Counted from the stretch's first letter, positions 34,287-42,717 are shown. The stretch is 45,333 bases of DNA from Myxococcota bacterium (GCA_028284955.1 JANQQS010000206.1:1-45333); one strand, 5' to 3'. Numbers and translations: made by a program. Notes: generated by a model from the sequence alone, not told the origin.

Positions 34287-34544
34287 GCAGTACTCCTCCG
34301 CTCGTGGGTGCTTCCTCTTGGTAGCGTCCCGGAAGCCTAGCGTATGTGGACCACATGCAAGCAAATTGCAAAAGCAAAAATTTTACGGTCGGGTTGGGTA
34401 CGTCTACGCGGGATGGACACGGCGAACGCCGGCTCCTCGGAACGCCTCGTTGAGTGAGCGTTCCGGGTGGAGTAGTGTGGCGTGGTTTGGAAAACCTAGC
34501 GCAGGCTGTTTTTACGAAGGCCTCAGAACGACGGAGCCAGCACT

Positions 34545-36176
34545 ATGACGCAACGTCAGACCACCCGCGGCGTCGAATGGATCGGCGGCACCACCGCGAT
34601 GCCGTCTTACGTGATTGAACAGGGCGAGCCTTTTCGGCCGGAGGCGCTGTTCTGGATGGGGGCCAATGGCGCGATTCTGGGTTCTGCTATGGCCAAGCCG
34701 GGCGAGCTCTTGCCCATGGCGAGCGAGAGCCTGCAAAATACAATCGATCGACCAGTATACGGCAGGCCGCACAGCCCGGCGCGGGTGCGGGTAGCGTCGG
34801 CCGAACTCGCCGATGCGCTGCGAGCCGGGCATCCAGGTCTCGACGTCGTATGCGCGCCCACCCCCGAGCTGGATTCGATGCTTGCGCAGATGCTGGAGGA
34901 TATGGCGAAGGATGGCGCGACCAAGCAGTCGTACTTGTCGCAGGAGATCACGCCGGAGGCCATGGCCGCGTTCTTCCGCGCCGCCGCGGCGCTGTTCCGC
35001 GCCAAACCCTGGAAATTGGTGCCGGCCGACCAGAGCCTTTTCTCGGTCACTATCGAGCAGCTCGGCGCGCGCGATGTCGCGATGTCGGTGATCGGCCAAA
35101 TGGAGCAGAGCTTCGGGCTCCTCCTGTTCTCCGATCTCGATGACTTTGAAGCCTACCTCGACGCGGCCACCGTGACCGATCGGCGCGAAGAGTGCATCGT
35201 GCCGTCCCATTTCTCTATCAACTTCAAGCGCGGGGCCGAGCTTGCTCCCGAGCTGCGCAAGGAGATCTCCGAGCACCGATGGGAAGTGGCCGGCGCGGAC
35301 GCCTATCCTTGGCTGGTGGCGATCGGTGGGGAGCTCATCACCCGGCCGCCCACTAGCAAGGAAGTCACCATGGCCGAGGCAATCGCGTTGGCGCTTACCA
35401 GCGTGATGGCGGAAAAGAAGGCGCTGCGGGAAGCGTGGGATGGCGGCGAGCCCTTTGTCCGGACTCTGTCGGTGTCGACTCATGCCGGTGAACTCGAAGT
35501 CACCCTGCGGGCGCCCTATATGCGTGCGCCAGTGGAGTTCGACCCGTCGCATGACGTTCTCGCTGACTTAGCCGCGCTTTCACAGGATGACGAAATCGAC
35601 TACGACGCACGCGAAGCGCTCGAAGATGAGCTGGTGCGGCGATTCGCGGCTTCGCCCGAGGGGAAGCGCCTCGATGAGATCTACGCCTGCCGCTTCGTGA
35701 TGAATCTCGGCGCCGACTACCTCGGCCACACCATCTCCACCCTCGGGTCCACAGATCTACGGGAGGTGCTCTTCGAGCTCATCCCGCGCAAGATCAGCAT
35801 CCAGGCCTCTGACGCACGCTGGATCGTCGAGGAGATGCGCGCTTTCTACGGCTTCTTGAAGCGCGAGTTTGGGCTGAAGCAGGCAGACTCCTGCTTGCGC
35901 GTGCTGGACCGAAATGCAGCGAAGATGCTCGAGGCGGGGCTCTCGGACAGCCGCCACTTCGGCATGGCTAAGTCGCTGGTCATGGCTGGGGCCGATGCCG
36001 GCTTCGACATGCAGACCCAGGAGGGCCTCGACGCCTGGATGCAGTCCATCCAGGGCATGCCACTCCCGCCGTCGGTCTCCTTGCCGAGCCTCCCCCAGCC
36101 ATCGTTCAAGAAAGCAACCAAAGCTGAGAAAAATAAGCGCAAGGCCGCCCGTACAGCACGGAAGAAGAACCGGTAG
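34545..36176 (+). CDS. conserved unknown protein of 543 residues
   Basis: A soluble 543-residue protein, ATG 34545 with a GGAG about 9 bases upstream. It starts TQRQTTRGVEWIGGTTAMP, contains PRPEALFWM-like and VCAPTPELDSMLAQMLEDM segments, a two-domain middle (FGLLLFSDLDDFEAYL) and helical repeats before a lysine/arginine-rich tail (KKATKAEKNKRKAARTARKK). The arrangement recalls uncharacterised proteins of the DUF6930/DUF7309 type, a tentative identification from memory. No signal peptide or enzyme motif. The basic tail may contact nucleic acid or ribosomes. It is divergent from hisI across 258 bases. Confidence 0.7.
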   Translation: MTQRQTTRGVEWIGGTTAMPSYVIEQGEPFRPEALFWMGANGAILGSAMAKPGELLPMASESLQNTIDRPVYGRPHSPARVRVASAELADALRAGHPGLDVVCAPTPELDSMLAQMLEDMAKDGATKQSYLSQEITPEAMAAFFRAAAALFRAKPWKLVPADQSLFSVTIEQLGARDVAMSVIGQMEQSFGLLLFSDLDDFEAYLDAATVTDRREECIVPSHFSINFKRGAELAPELRKEISEHRWEVAGADAYPWLVAIGGELITRPPTSKEVTMAEAIALALTSVMAEKKALREAWDGGEPFVRTLSVSTHAGELEVTLRAPYMRAPVEFDPSHDVLADLAALSQDDEIDYDAREALEDELVRRFAASPEGKRLDEIYACRFVMNLGADYLGHTISTLGSTDLREVLFELIPRKISIQASDARWIVEEMRAFYGFLKREFGLKQADSCLRVLDRNAAKMLEAGLSDSRHFGMAKSLVMAGADAGFDMQTQEGLDAWMQSIQGMPLPPSVSLPSLPQPSFKKATKAEKNKRKAARTARKKNR

Positions 36177-36255
36177 AATGTCCGATGCTTGACTGCAAGG
36201 TCACATCGCTCGGCAGCGAGTGTCGCATCGGTGCTGAGCAATGCGGTGCGGCGTT

Positions 36256-36912
36256 TTAGTCTATTCGCTCCGCGAGTTCGTTGATCTGCGCGGAGTTGAG
36301 AATATCGCCGTTCATCCTGTCGCGAGCCGCTACGATCATCGCTTGGCCGATTTCGGCATTTGACGTGGCGCCGCCGAGCCGCCGGAGGAGCGGGGAGAGC
36401 GCGGTTCCGATGACGTACCCCACGCGGTACAACGTGCCCCGCAGCTTCGCACCGTGCCGGTCTCTTATGTACGCTGGGCGAAAGACGACCACGCTCGCGA
36501 GTCCGAGCGTTTGCAAGTCTTCTTCTGTCCGCTTCTTGACGCGCGCCCACATTGCCCCACCGTCGGCGCCTGAACCAGACAGAAAGCAAAAGCTCGACGC
36601 CGGGCTGTGTTCGACAAGCGTGTTCGCAGCTTCGATGGCATAGGTGTGCGTGATTCGCGTGTACGTTGCCTCGTCCATCCCCGCGGAGGAGATGCCCAGG
36701 CACCAAAAGCATGCGTCGACGTCACGGAAGCATGCGGCAACAGGCGACAGGTCGCCCATGTCGTCCACGATGACTTCGGAAAGCTTCGCGTGTTCGATGC
36801 CGCATGGTGAACGGCCGACGACGGTGACGCGCGTGATCTGGGGCGATGCAAGTGCTTCCGCCAACACGCCTGTGCCGACAAATCCCGTCGCCCCTGTGAT
36901 GAGTGCATGCAT
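36256..36912 (-). CDS. NAD(P)-binding epimerase/reductase-like protein
   Basis: A 218-residue short-chain (atypical SDR) Rossmann protein. The nucleotide loop GATGFVGTG is at residues 7-15, with VTVVGRSP at the second strand and VDACFWCLGIS before the fourth. FCFLSGSGADGG replaces the usual active-site segment and there is no YxxxK in the standard place (WARVKKRTEEDL follows). This pattern fits NmrA/HTATIP2-like or oxidoreductase-related sensors rather than a true sugar epimerase. The next gene upstream is a decayed AraC regulator on the opposite strand, which may once have controlled it. Confidence 0.82.
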   Translation of the reverse strand: MHALITGATGFVGTGVLAEALASPQITRVTVVGRSPCGIEHAKLSEVIVDDMGDLSPVAACFRDVDACFWCLGISSAGMDEATYTRITHTYAIEAANTLVEHSPASSFCFLSGSGADGGAMWARVKKRTEEDLQTLGLASVVVFRPAYIRDRHGAKLRGTLYRVGYVIGTALSPLLRRLGGATSNAEIGQAMIVAARDRMNGDILNSAQINELAERID

Positions 36913-36953
36913 AGTGAATCAGTCTGCGGTGGCGCCTGCCGTCATCTAACTGG

Positions 36954-37194
36954 CCTGCGTGTTGGTTGAAGAAGGAATCCATGTTCGCAACGGCACGAGA
37001 CACATCCTTGTCTATATCGTAAAGGCTACCAAAACTCATCCCAGCTCAGCCGGGAGTTCCGCCGAAAGTTTGGTGTGTCCCCCGCGCGAATGGGCGCGGT
37101 CGATGCGGTAGCGGATGAACTAGCGACCATGCACCGTTGTCTGGCTCGTGACTTTTTCGGAATAGACCTGGAACACGGTCGTTCTGATCCATAG
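36954..37194 (+). pseudogene. remnant of an AraC-family regulator (HTH end)
   Basis: Translating the plus strand gives FATARDTSLSIS, a TAA stop (37020), then GYQNSSQLSREFRRKFGVSP, unmistakably the second helix-turn-helix half of an AraC regulator. The six or so residues expected between the two helices (usually SEIA-like) are gone. At 37078-37083 there is a run of six C; in the shifted frame the sequence continues PARMGAVDAVADELA to a TAG at 37194, so one extra C causes a second break. The sensor domain is missing altogether. No start codon context. Confidence 0.75.
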
Positions 37195-37257
37195 ACGGGT
37201 CGGGTGCTCCCGACTTTCCTGCACCGCAACCCTACACCGCAATCATGGAGGTGAGAG

Positions 37258-37464
37258 ATGATTGAGGACGACCGATTTTCCTCGCTCAGAGGGACATGTC
37301 GCCAACTGCTGATACCTGACGATTACGAACATGACGTCGACGAGGAGCTGGAGTACAGCTTCGAAGACGCAGACGAAGAGACTTTGGTTGACGAGCTCTA
37401 TGACGGCGGCTCAGGTCCGACCCCGCAACCGCTGGCTCGCTTAGGAGATGTGATCTCTGTCTGA
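37258..37464 (+). CDS. small, very acidic protein of 68 residues
   Basis: ATG 37258 is preceded by a very strong ribosome binding site (GGAGGTGAG, 3-5 bases away). The protein has about 20 Asp/Glu against 4 Arg, with the stretch DDYEHDVDEELEYSFEDADE, and ends with a neutral SGPTPQPLARLGDVISV tail. No signal peptide, cysteine pair or known domain. It sits between the wrecked AraC gene and a LysR gene. Acidic small proteins can be DNA mimics, chaperones or peptide precursors; there is no evidence to choose. Confidence 0.65.
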   Translation: MIEDDRFSSLRGTCRQLLIPDDYEHDVDEELEYSFEDADEETLVDELYDGGSGPTPQPLARLGDVISV

Positions 37465-37534
37465 GCCGTCGACGCGTTGGCATGAGAAAAGCCCGGCGAG
37501 TCTGGCACACACGTCATCTGCGTTGAGCTTTTCC

Positions 37535-38437
37535 CTAATCTTTCTTCAGTCCGATCGCTACGTCGGTGAGGTGCTGCTTGAACACGTGCAGTTTGAGCGA
37601 GGGATGCTCGGTGGCGGCTTGGATCATGTACACGGGTTCGAATGGAGGGAGCTCGACGTTCGGAAATAACCGGACGAGGTCGCCACGCTGAATGTAACGT
37701 CGTGCCGCGAATCGCGATACGTAGCCTACGCCGAGGCCCGCGAGGACCAGATCGAGAAGCGCGTTTCCGTCGTTGACTCGGCACGCGGGATTGACCTGAA
37801 CGGTTCGAAGGTTGCCTTCTTCGATGTACGCCCAGGTGGTGATGTCGAACGGAGGTGATTGGTATCCGACGGTGGGGAGCTCGCCGAGCCGGGAAGGGTG
37901 CTCGAGCATCTCGATTTGTTCGAGTAGCGAGGGGGCTGCGACGATGCAGACCTCGTTGTCGACGAGCTTCGATGCGGTCAAGCTTCCTTCTGCGTGGAGA
38001 CCAATCCGCACGGCTACATCGTACCCGTCCCGGCTAAAGTGGAGAGGGCCGTCGTCGAGGACGAGCTGGACGCGGGATTGTGGGAACTCGCGCAGGTACC
38101 GAGCGATTGCGGGCTGAACCAAGTGCTTGCCCACATGAACGAGGCTGTTCACGCGTAGCTCCCCGACGACTTCGCCTCGCAGTTCATCCAAGCGTTCGTG
38201 GAGCTCTGCGATCGACGCGTCTACACGTCGGCTGTGGTCGAGCACCACGCTTCCCGCCTCGGTCAGGCTCATGCTTCGGGAAGTGCGATGGAGGAGCAGA
38301 ACTCCAAGCTCGCGTTCGAGCGACTTGATGTGCTTGCTGACGGTCGAATGACTGAGACCTCGGCGCGCAGCGGCGTGAGAGAACCCGCCCGCATCGATGA
38401 CGTGTTTAAACAGCAGCAGCTTTCCGAGATCGTCCAT
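37535..38437 (-). CDS. LysR-type regulator
   Basis: A 300-residue LysR regulator, start ATG 38437 (DDLGKLLLFKHVIDAGGFSH). The HTH reads AAARRGLSHSTVSKHIKSLE, then ELGVLLLHRTSRSMSLTEAG. The effector domain includes LRVNSLVHVGKHLVQPAIA and YDVAVRIGLHAEGSL. It belongs to the large group with an N-terminal DxxxLLxFxxVxxxGGF start (DsdC/TtdR/AaeR-like). It is divergent from a hydrolase gene, with two dyads of the LysR type in the 136-base gap, which makes the hydrolase operon its probable target. Confidence 0.94.
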   Translation of the reverse strand: MDDLGKLLLFKHVIDAGGFSHAAARRGLSHSTVSKHIKSLERELGVLLLHRTSRSMSLTEAGSVVLDHSRRVDASIAELHERLDELRGEVVGELRVNSLVHVGKHLVQPAIARYLREFPQSRVQLVLDDGPLHFSRDGYDVAVRIGLHAEGSLTASKLVDNEVCIVAAPSLLEQIEMLEHPSRLGELPTVGYQSPPFDITTWAYIEEGNLRTVQVNPACRVNDGNALLDLVLAGLGVGYVSRFAARRYIQRGDLVRLFPNVELPPFEPVYMIQAATEHPSLKLHVFKQHLTDVAIGLKKD

Positions 38438-38474
38438 GTCCAAGGTCGTCCATTCCAAAAGTTGTTCGAGACAA

Positions 38475-38495
38475 TCTGTTCATTCTAGCAACAGA
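38475..38495. promoter_or_regulatory. LysR-type operator dyad 1
   Basis: TCTGTT-N9-AACAGA is a perfect inverted repeat containing T-N11-A, in the divergent region between the LysR gene and the hydrolase gene. Position close to the LysR start suits autoregulation. Confidence 0.6.
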
Positions 38496-38511
38496 TGTCA
38501 TTCCAATTTAT

Positions 38512-38530
38512 CTATTTCGGCAACAAATAG
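38512..38530. promoter_or_regulatory. LysR-type operator dyad 2
   Basis: CTATTT-N7-AAATAG, also containing T-N11-A. It is 37 bases from dyad 1 (centre to centre about 36), close to an even number of helical turns (about 3.5), as in LysR recognition and activation sites. It lies 44 bases from the hydrolase ATG. Confidence 0.5.
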
Positions 38531-38573
38531 CGATCACTACATTGAACGCGACGTTCACATCGGAGGACCGAAC

Positions 38574-39494
38574 ATGACCCATCGAATCAACCTTCAAAAC
38601 ACTGCAGACTCGGCTGACATCGCGCGCATTCCAGTTCGCTTCTCGAGTGGCGACGCGGAACTTGAGGGGCTTCTTTTCACCCCTGCGAGAGTGGAGCGAA
38701 ACCTTCCCGCGGTCGTCGTCACCGGGGCCTGGACGACCGTCAAAGAGCAGATGGCCGGTACATATGCTCGAGAGCTCGCGGCGCGCGGTTTCGCTGCGCT
38801 CGTCTTCGATTTTTCCGGGTGGGGCCGGTCTGGCGGAACGCCTCGGTTTCGTGAGGACCCTGCCGCGAAGACCGCCGACATTCACGCCGCGCTTGCCTTC
38901 CTCGCGAATCGGCCCCAAGTCGATCCGCAGCGAATTTCCGGTCTCGGCATTTGCGCTTCGTCCGGCTACATGGCGGCCGTCGCCGCGGGCAACCCAAAGA
39001 TGACGAAGCTCGCTCTTGTCGCTCCTTGGCTTCACGACCCCAAGATGGCGGAAGAGATCTACGGCGGTCCCGACAGCGCGAAGAAGCTCATCGAGCTGGG
39101 AAGGAGCGCGGAGCTCAAAGACGAGGAGCAGGTCATCGGGGCGGCAAGCTCGACCGACGAGAGTTCGCTGATGTTCCAGGCCCCGTACTACACCGAGCCT
39201 GACCGAGGGCTCATCCGCGAGTACGACAACAAGTTCAACGTTTCATCCTGGGAGCCGTGGCTTACCTACGATGCGCAAGCTGCGGCCGACCATCTTTCCG
39301 TGCCCACGCTCATCGTTTGCTCCGAAGCCGCCGCGCTCCCCGCGGGAGCCCACGCGTTCACAAAGCGCGCCACGGCGCCGACGACAGAGCGGTGGCTCGA
39401 CGATGTGACCCAGTTCGATTTCTACGACCGCGCAGACGTCGTTCGCGACGCGGTGGACGCCGTCGTGGCCCATCTCGAAGGAGAGGCTCGATGA
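38574..39494 (+). CDS. alpha/beta hydrolase with candidate Cys nucleophile
   Basis: A 306-residue alpha/beta hydrolase starting THRINLQNTADSADIARIPV after a CGGAGG ribosome binding site. Typical features are PAVVVTGAWTTVKEQMA (oxyanion region), GFAALVFDFSGWGRSGG and the elbow LGICASSGYM, where Cys127 stands where Ser is usual, as in dienelactone hydrolases and the YcjY-like group. A catalytic Asp/His (LIVCSEAAALPAGAHAF and the last 40 residues) is plausible. No signal peptide. It is the first gene of a likely operon, with two more overlapping starts at its 3' end. Confidence 0.88.
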   Translation: MTHRINLQNTADSADIARIPVRFSSGDAELEGLLFTPARVERNLPAVVVTGAWTTVKEQMAGTYARELAARGFAALVFDFSGWGRSGGTPRFREDPAAKTADIHAALAFLANRPQVDPQRISGLGICASSGYMAAVAAGNPKMTKLALVAPWLHDPKMAEEIYGGPDSAKKLIELGRSAELKDEEQVIGAASSTDESSLMFQAPYYTEPDRGLIREYDNKFNVSSWEPWLTYDAQAAADHLSVPTLIVCSEAAALPAGAHAFTKRATAPTTERWLDDVTQFDFYDRADVVRDAVDAVVAHLEGEAR

Positions 39495-39550
39495 GCAAGG
39501 TCGCTATGGTCGCGGTGCGAACGTTCGGTCCGTTCGGGAGGTGGACATGA
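39491..39550 (+). CDS. tiny coupled reading frame of 19 residues
   Basis: Starts with ATGA overlapping the hydrolase stop and ends with a TGA inside the ATGA that starts the next gene. Its predicted sequence MSKVAMVAVRTFGPFGRWT reads like the start of a longer protein, so it may be a deletion scar that left the first codons joined to the next gene's ribosome binding site. It could also help re-initiation across the operon. Low confidence that a peptide is made. Confidence 0.35.
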   Translation: MSKVAMVAVRTFGPFGRWT

Positions 39551-39984
39551 ACCAGGAAGTGCAAATCGCCAACATCGTGGGTCGGTTCTTCGACGCCGTG
39601 GATGGCCGAAACTGGGACCAGGCGACATCGATGATGTCCGACCCGATACACATCGACTACTCGAGCTTCGGCGCGGGCGACCCGACCGACTCGCGACCGA
39701 TCGATGTTGTTCATGGCTGGCAAAGCATCCTGCCTGGTTTCGACCACACGCACCACCAGCTAGGGAATATGCGGTTCGACGTGAATGGTGATCGCGCGTT
39801 CGTCGAGGCCTACGTCACCGCCACGCACGTGATCGGAGCGGAGATATGGACCGTTGTCGGCAGCTACGAGATCGGTTTGTCTCGCACAAAGGACTGGCTC
39901 ATCTCTTCGCTCCGTTTCCTTTTCAAGTACCAAACTGGCGCGACCGCGTTGCCTGAAGAGGCAAGCCGTCGAGCAAAAACGTGA
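39547..39984 (+). CDS. SnoaL-like (NTF2-fold) protein
   Basis: A 145-residue NTF2-like protein. ATG 39547 has GGGAGG 4-5 bases away. It begins NQEVQIANIVGRFFDAVDGR, followed by WDQATSMMSDPIHIDYSSF, a HGWQSILPGFDHTHHQLGNM segment and FVEAYVTATHVIGAEIWTV; this is the SnoaL_4 layout seen in small dehydratases, isomerases and unassigned binding proteins. Acid/base residues cannot be fixed from sequence. It follows the hydrolase and the 19-codon frame, so co-regulation by the LysR gene is likely. Confidence 0.85.
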   Translation: MNQEVQIANIVGRFFDAVDGRNWDQATSMMSDPIHIDYSSFGAGDPTDSRPIDVVHGWQSILPGFDHTHHQLGNMRFDVNGDRAFVEAYVTATHVIGAEIWTVVGSYEIGLSRTKDWLISSLRFLFKYQTGATALPEEASRRAKT

Positions 39985-40027
39985 GGTCGCCATGGAGCGT
40001 GCTTACTCGCGTGTCGTTCGTCGACGT

Positions 40028-41164
40028 CTATTGAGCGAAGACCTTGGCGACACTTGGGTGCAGTGCGCTCAACGCTTCGGGTGGGGATAGAATCAGACTT
40101 CTCCATTCGTTGAGCGTTTTTTTGGTTAGGTCCTCTGGCCAACCGCCCCAAGACACACTGCGACGAAAATCTGCTCCGCTTTGGAAATGAAATTCTCTCC
40201 GAATGAGGTCGAGCCCGTAGATGCTCCATCGTTCGTGAAAATCACGCATTTCTTTCTCAAGATCTTTGTTCTTAACTTTGATTTCCGAGATTCGAAAATA
40301 AAAATCAATAACGGAAAGAAACGCAATCACAAGACGTTTGGAACGCACGTCCATCGACGGATCCGAGAACCACAGGCCCGACGATAGCTTCTGAATGGGC
40401 GAACTATCGGCCACAAAATGAGCCACCGACATATGGAGCAAACGAAGCAATGCGATATTCTTCACCAGCAAAGCTGTTGTGATCTTATTATTTGTTGGGG
40501 GGTACCATTGGTTGACGGCGGTTTGTGCTGCTCCGATTAGTTCCGAAAAGCCTTTCCGGGTGATTGTTTTTGATACGGTGTTCCGACCTCTTTGGATTCG
40601 GCCGCTGTGGAATCGATGGAACGCACTTGATGGGAAGAAACCTATGATCTCATCTACGTGCTGTGTCTCGAAGTAACTTTCCACTCCCTCGATTAGCTTA
40701 TCGTCAACATGATTCTCAATTAGATTGCCATCAACATCTCGGATCCTTTGTTTTGAAAGCTGGATGGGTATCGGAAGAAGATAAATCTTGTCTAGACACC
40801 GTTGGAGACCTCTTTTTCTCGATAATTTCTTCACTGGAATGGGAAATAGCCACCACTTTTTGATCAAATTGATGATGCTGTCCTTTTTTGCATAACCGAC
40901 ACGATGCGCGAAGTTTAGGCTCGAGTCTCCGAGAGAAAGCATCGCATGCAAGACGTCGATTCCGCGGGGAGAATCGCAGTGGTAGGGAAACGGTTCAAGC
41001 AACGGGACAACGTCTGCACAGCCGACGGCGCCCCCGGACTGTTTTTCGTATGCTCCCGCGGAGTCGTGTCCTCCCACGGCCGGTGAGCACGCCGCCGCAG
41101 AGGTTATCGCGGCCGGCAGAACGTGCCGCCCCAGTCGTCCAAGCATCAACCGCGGCGACAGCAT
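40028..41164 (-). CDS. unknown lipoprotein with AT-rich body
   Basis: A 378-residue predicted lipoprotein: ATG 41164, signal RLGRHVLPAAITSAAAC (Cys26), then a G/A/S-rich linker. From about residue 90 the protein is lysine- and isoleucine-rich (KKDSIINLIKKWWLFPIPVK, KIYLLPIPIQLSKQR) and the DNA is clearly AT-rich compared with the window. A KNKDLEKEMRDFHERW helix near the C-terminus looks like a coiled coil. No family recognised. The composition step between the signal/linker and the body suggests acquisition of the body from another genome. It follows the AraC regulator on the same strand, separated by 86 bases. Confidence 0.65.
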   Translation of the reverse strand: MLSPRLMLGRLGRHVLPAAITSAAACSPAVGGHDSAGAYEKQSGGAVGCADVVPLLEPFPYHCDSPRGIDVLHAMLSLGDSSLNFAHRVGYAKKDSIINLIKKWWLFPIPVKKLSRKRGLQRCLDKIYLLPIPIQLSKQRIRDVDGNLIENHVDDKLIEGVESYFETQHVDEIIGFFPSSAFHRFHSGRIQRGRNTVSKTITRKGFSELIGAAQTAVNQWYPPTNNKITTALLVKNIALLRLLHMSVAHFVADSSPIQKLSSGLWFSDPSMDVRSKRLVIAFLSVIDFYFRISEIKVKNKDLEKEMRDFHERWSIYGLDLIRREFHFQSGADFRRSVSWGGWPEDLTKKTLNEWRSLILSPPEALSALHPSVAKVFAQ

Positions 41165-41250
41165 AGACGATGGTCTTCTACCGTCGTCGTGACGAGCACG
41201 CAACCGGTCATGGTGGACAATCTCATCATGCGCGAACGACTTCAAACGCG

Positions 41251-42258
41251 CTACGTGGATCCACTATCCGTCGATAGGCGCATCGACTCTGGTGTCACGC
41301 CCGTCCATTCGCGAAAGGCGCGAAAGAACGAGCTGGGCTCGTCGAAGCCGATTAGGAAAGAGATTTCCTTGTATCCGAGGTCTGTCTTGGTCAAATAGTG
41401 CCGCGCGAGCTTCTCGCGGGTTGCACATACGATCTGCTTGAATGAGATGCCTTCTGGTTTCAGGCGGCGTTGCAAGGTTCGCGGGCTCAGTCCGAGTCGA
41501 CGGGCAACGACGTCGACCGATGCCTCTCCGCTGGGAAGGCTCTCGAACAGAACCGATTGAACACGTTCGTGTAGCGGCATGGCGCGATCGATTCTGGAGA
41601 GGCTCCGTTTCAATTCGGGTTCGAAGGTCGTCCACAACGATTCGTTGGCGGTGATGAAGGGCGTCGTAGCGTCGGTCATGCGGAACGTAACGCCGCAGTT
41701 GTCGCCGTGGATGGGGGCGACACCAAAAAATGCCTGATACTTCGCCGCGGGTTCGAGCGGGTAGGGGCACTCGACGCGCAGCGGCTCGATGCGCTGCCGG
41801 GTTCCGATGCGTACGATTTGGGTGTGCATGGCTAGCTCTTTCGCGGCAAGGCTCGGAGGCATCTCGTCATCGACATCGTCCCACCGCTCTCCGATGAAGA
41901 ACCCGTCGTGGCGCTCTTCGGCGGTGACCGTCACCGGCGCGAGCAGCCGCTTGTAGTGCGCGATCCGACCTGCGGCCACCACGAAGTTGGGGCTGCATAG
42001 CGCGGCGAACACCATGGGATGGAACGCTTCGGTCGACATCGCTTCGGCCAGTTTGACCGGGAGCATCGGGTCGCCTTCTTCGTGGACGAACGCCTGCCAG
42101 AGCCGGAAGAATTCTCTCGCCGTCAGTTTCGCCCCCTCTTGGGAGAACAGGTCGTCTGGCTGCTCGGCGCGGCGCAATACAGCCCGCCAATCGACGCCGA
42201 GGTCGGTCATAATCAACCGCCATCCGCGGTCGACGGGCACGGCTTTGCGATCGGTCAT
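41251..42258 (-). CDS. AraC-family regulator (Arabinose_bd type)
   Basis: A 335-residue regulator starting TDRKAVPVDRGWRLIMTDLG (ATG 42258). The N-terminal Arabinose_bd-like domain contains LTAREFFRLWQAF and FGVAPIHGDNCGVTF. The C-terminal HTH pair is VDVVARRLGLSPRTLQRRLK and YKEISFLIGFDEPSSFFRAF ending REWTGVTPESMR. This type (OruR/ArgR-like AraC) usually controls catabolic or lipid-related genes. Its target may be the lipoprotein gene downstream or the divergent propeller lipoprotein gene upstream. Confidence 0.93.
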   Translation of the reverse strand: MTDRKAVPVDRGWRLIMTDLGVDWRAVLRRAEQPDDLFSQEGAKLTAREFFRLWQAFVHEEGDPMLPVKLAEAMSTEAFHPMVFAALCSPNFVVAAGRIAHYKRLLAPVTVTAEERHDGFFIGERWDDVDDEMPPSLAAKELAMHTQIVRIGTRQRIEPLRVECPYPLEPAAKYQAFFGVAPIHGDNCGVTFRMTDATTPFITANESLWTTFEPELKRSLSRIDRAMPLHERVQSVLFESLPSGEASVDVVARRLGLSPRTLQRRLKPEGISFKQIVCATREKLARHYLTKTDLGYKEISFLIGFDEPSSFFRAFREWTGVTPESMRLSTDSGST

Positions 42259-42717
42259 GTGCCCATTGTTGGTCACGATCAGCCCAGTGTCATTCGCGTG
42301 ACGCGCCAATCCACCGGCGGCTCACGACAACACGTCGCTTTGCGATAGCGCTTTGTCGTCGGCTGCGAATGACCGAGGCATCGCGACGGTGCATGTTGTT
42401 CTCATCGCAGGCGACCAACGAGGTCAGAGGAAACAAGCATGAAGACTCCACTCATCGCAGGTTGCTCGAGTAGTTTTGGCAAGCTTAGCGCGAAGACCTT
42501 CGCCAATAAGACTGGGATTTCTCCGATCTTTCCGTTCTGATCTTTCCGCGATCGTAGGTCCGCAAGAGAAAGGCGCCTGCGAAAGATCAGAACACGCGTT
42601 CCGTTCCCATTGGCTTGTTTATTGCTGCCGATAGACATCATGGCAGGATGCGCGAGGTCAAGAAGCCACAACCTTCGACGATCAAGGTCGAATTATTGCA
42701 GGTTTCAGAGTGAAGAG
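42259..42717. other. 459-base intergenic region with a long inverted repeat
   Basis: Divergent region between the AraC gene and the propeller lipoprotein gene. Minor frames here lack a start signal or resemblance. The only clear structure is the inverted repeat at 42534-42593. Confidence 0.45.
42534..42593. repeat. 13-bp perfect inverted repeat
   Basis: GTTCTGATCTTTC (42534-42546) and GAAAGATCAGAAC (42581-42593) with a 34-base interior. A related CGATCTTTCCG lies just upstream of the left arm. It could bind a regulator such as the neighbouring AraC protein at separated half-sites, or be a remnant of a mobile element end. Confidence 0.65.

Noticed and set aside
37026-37229. 67-codon minus-strand frame
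   Set aside because: It is the antisense of the AraC remnant.
42402-42671. 89-codon minus-strand frame across the inverted repeat
   Set aside because: No start context and no protein-like pattern; the inverted repeat explains part of it.
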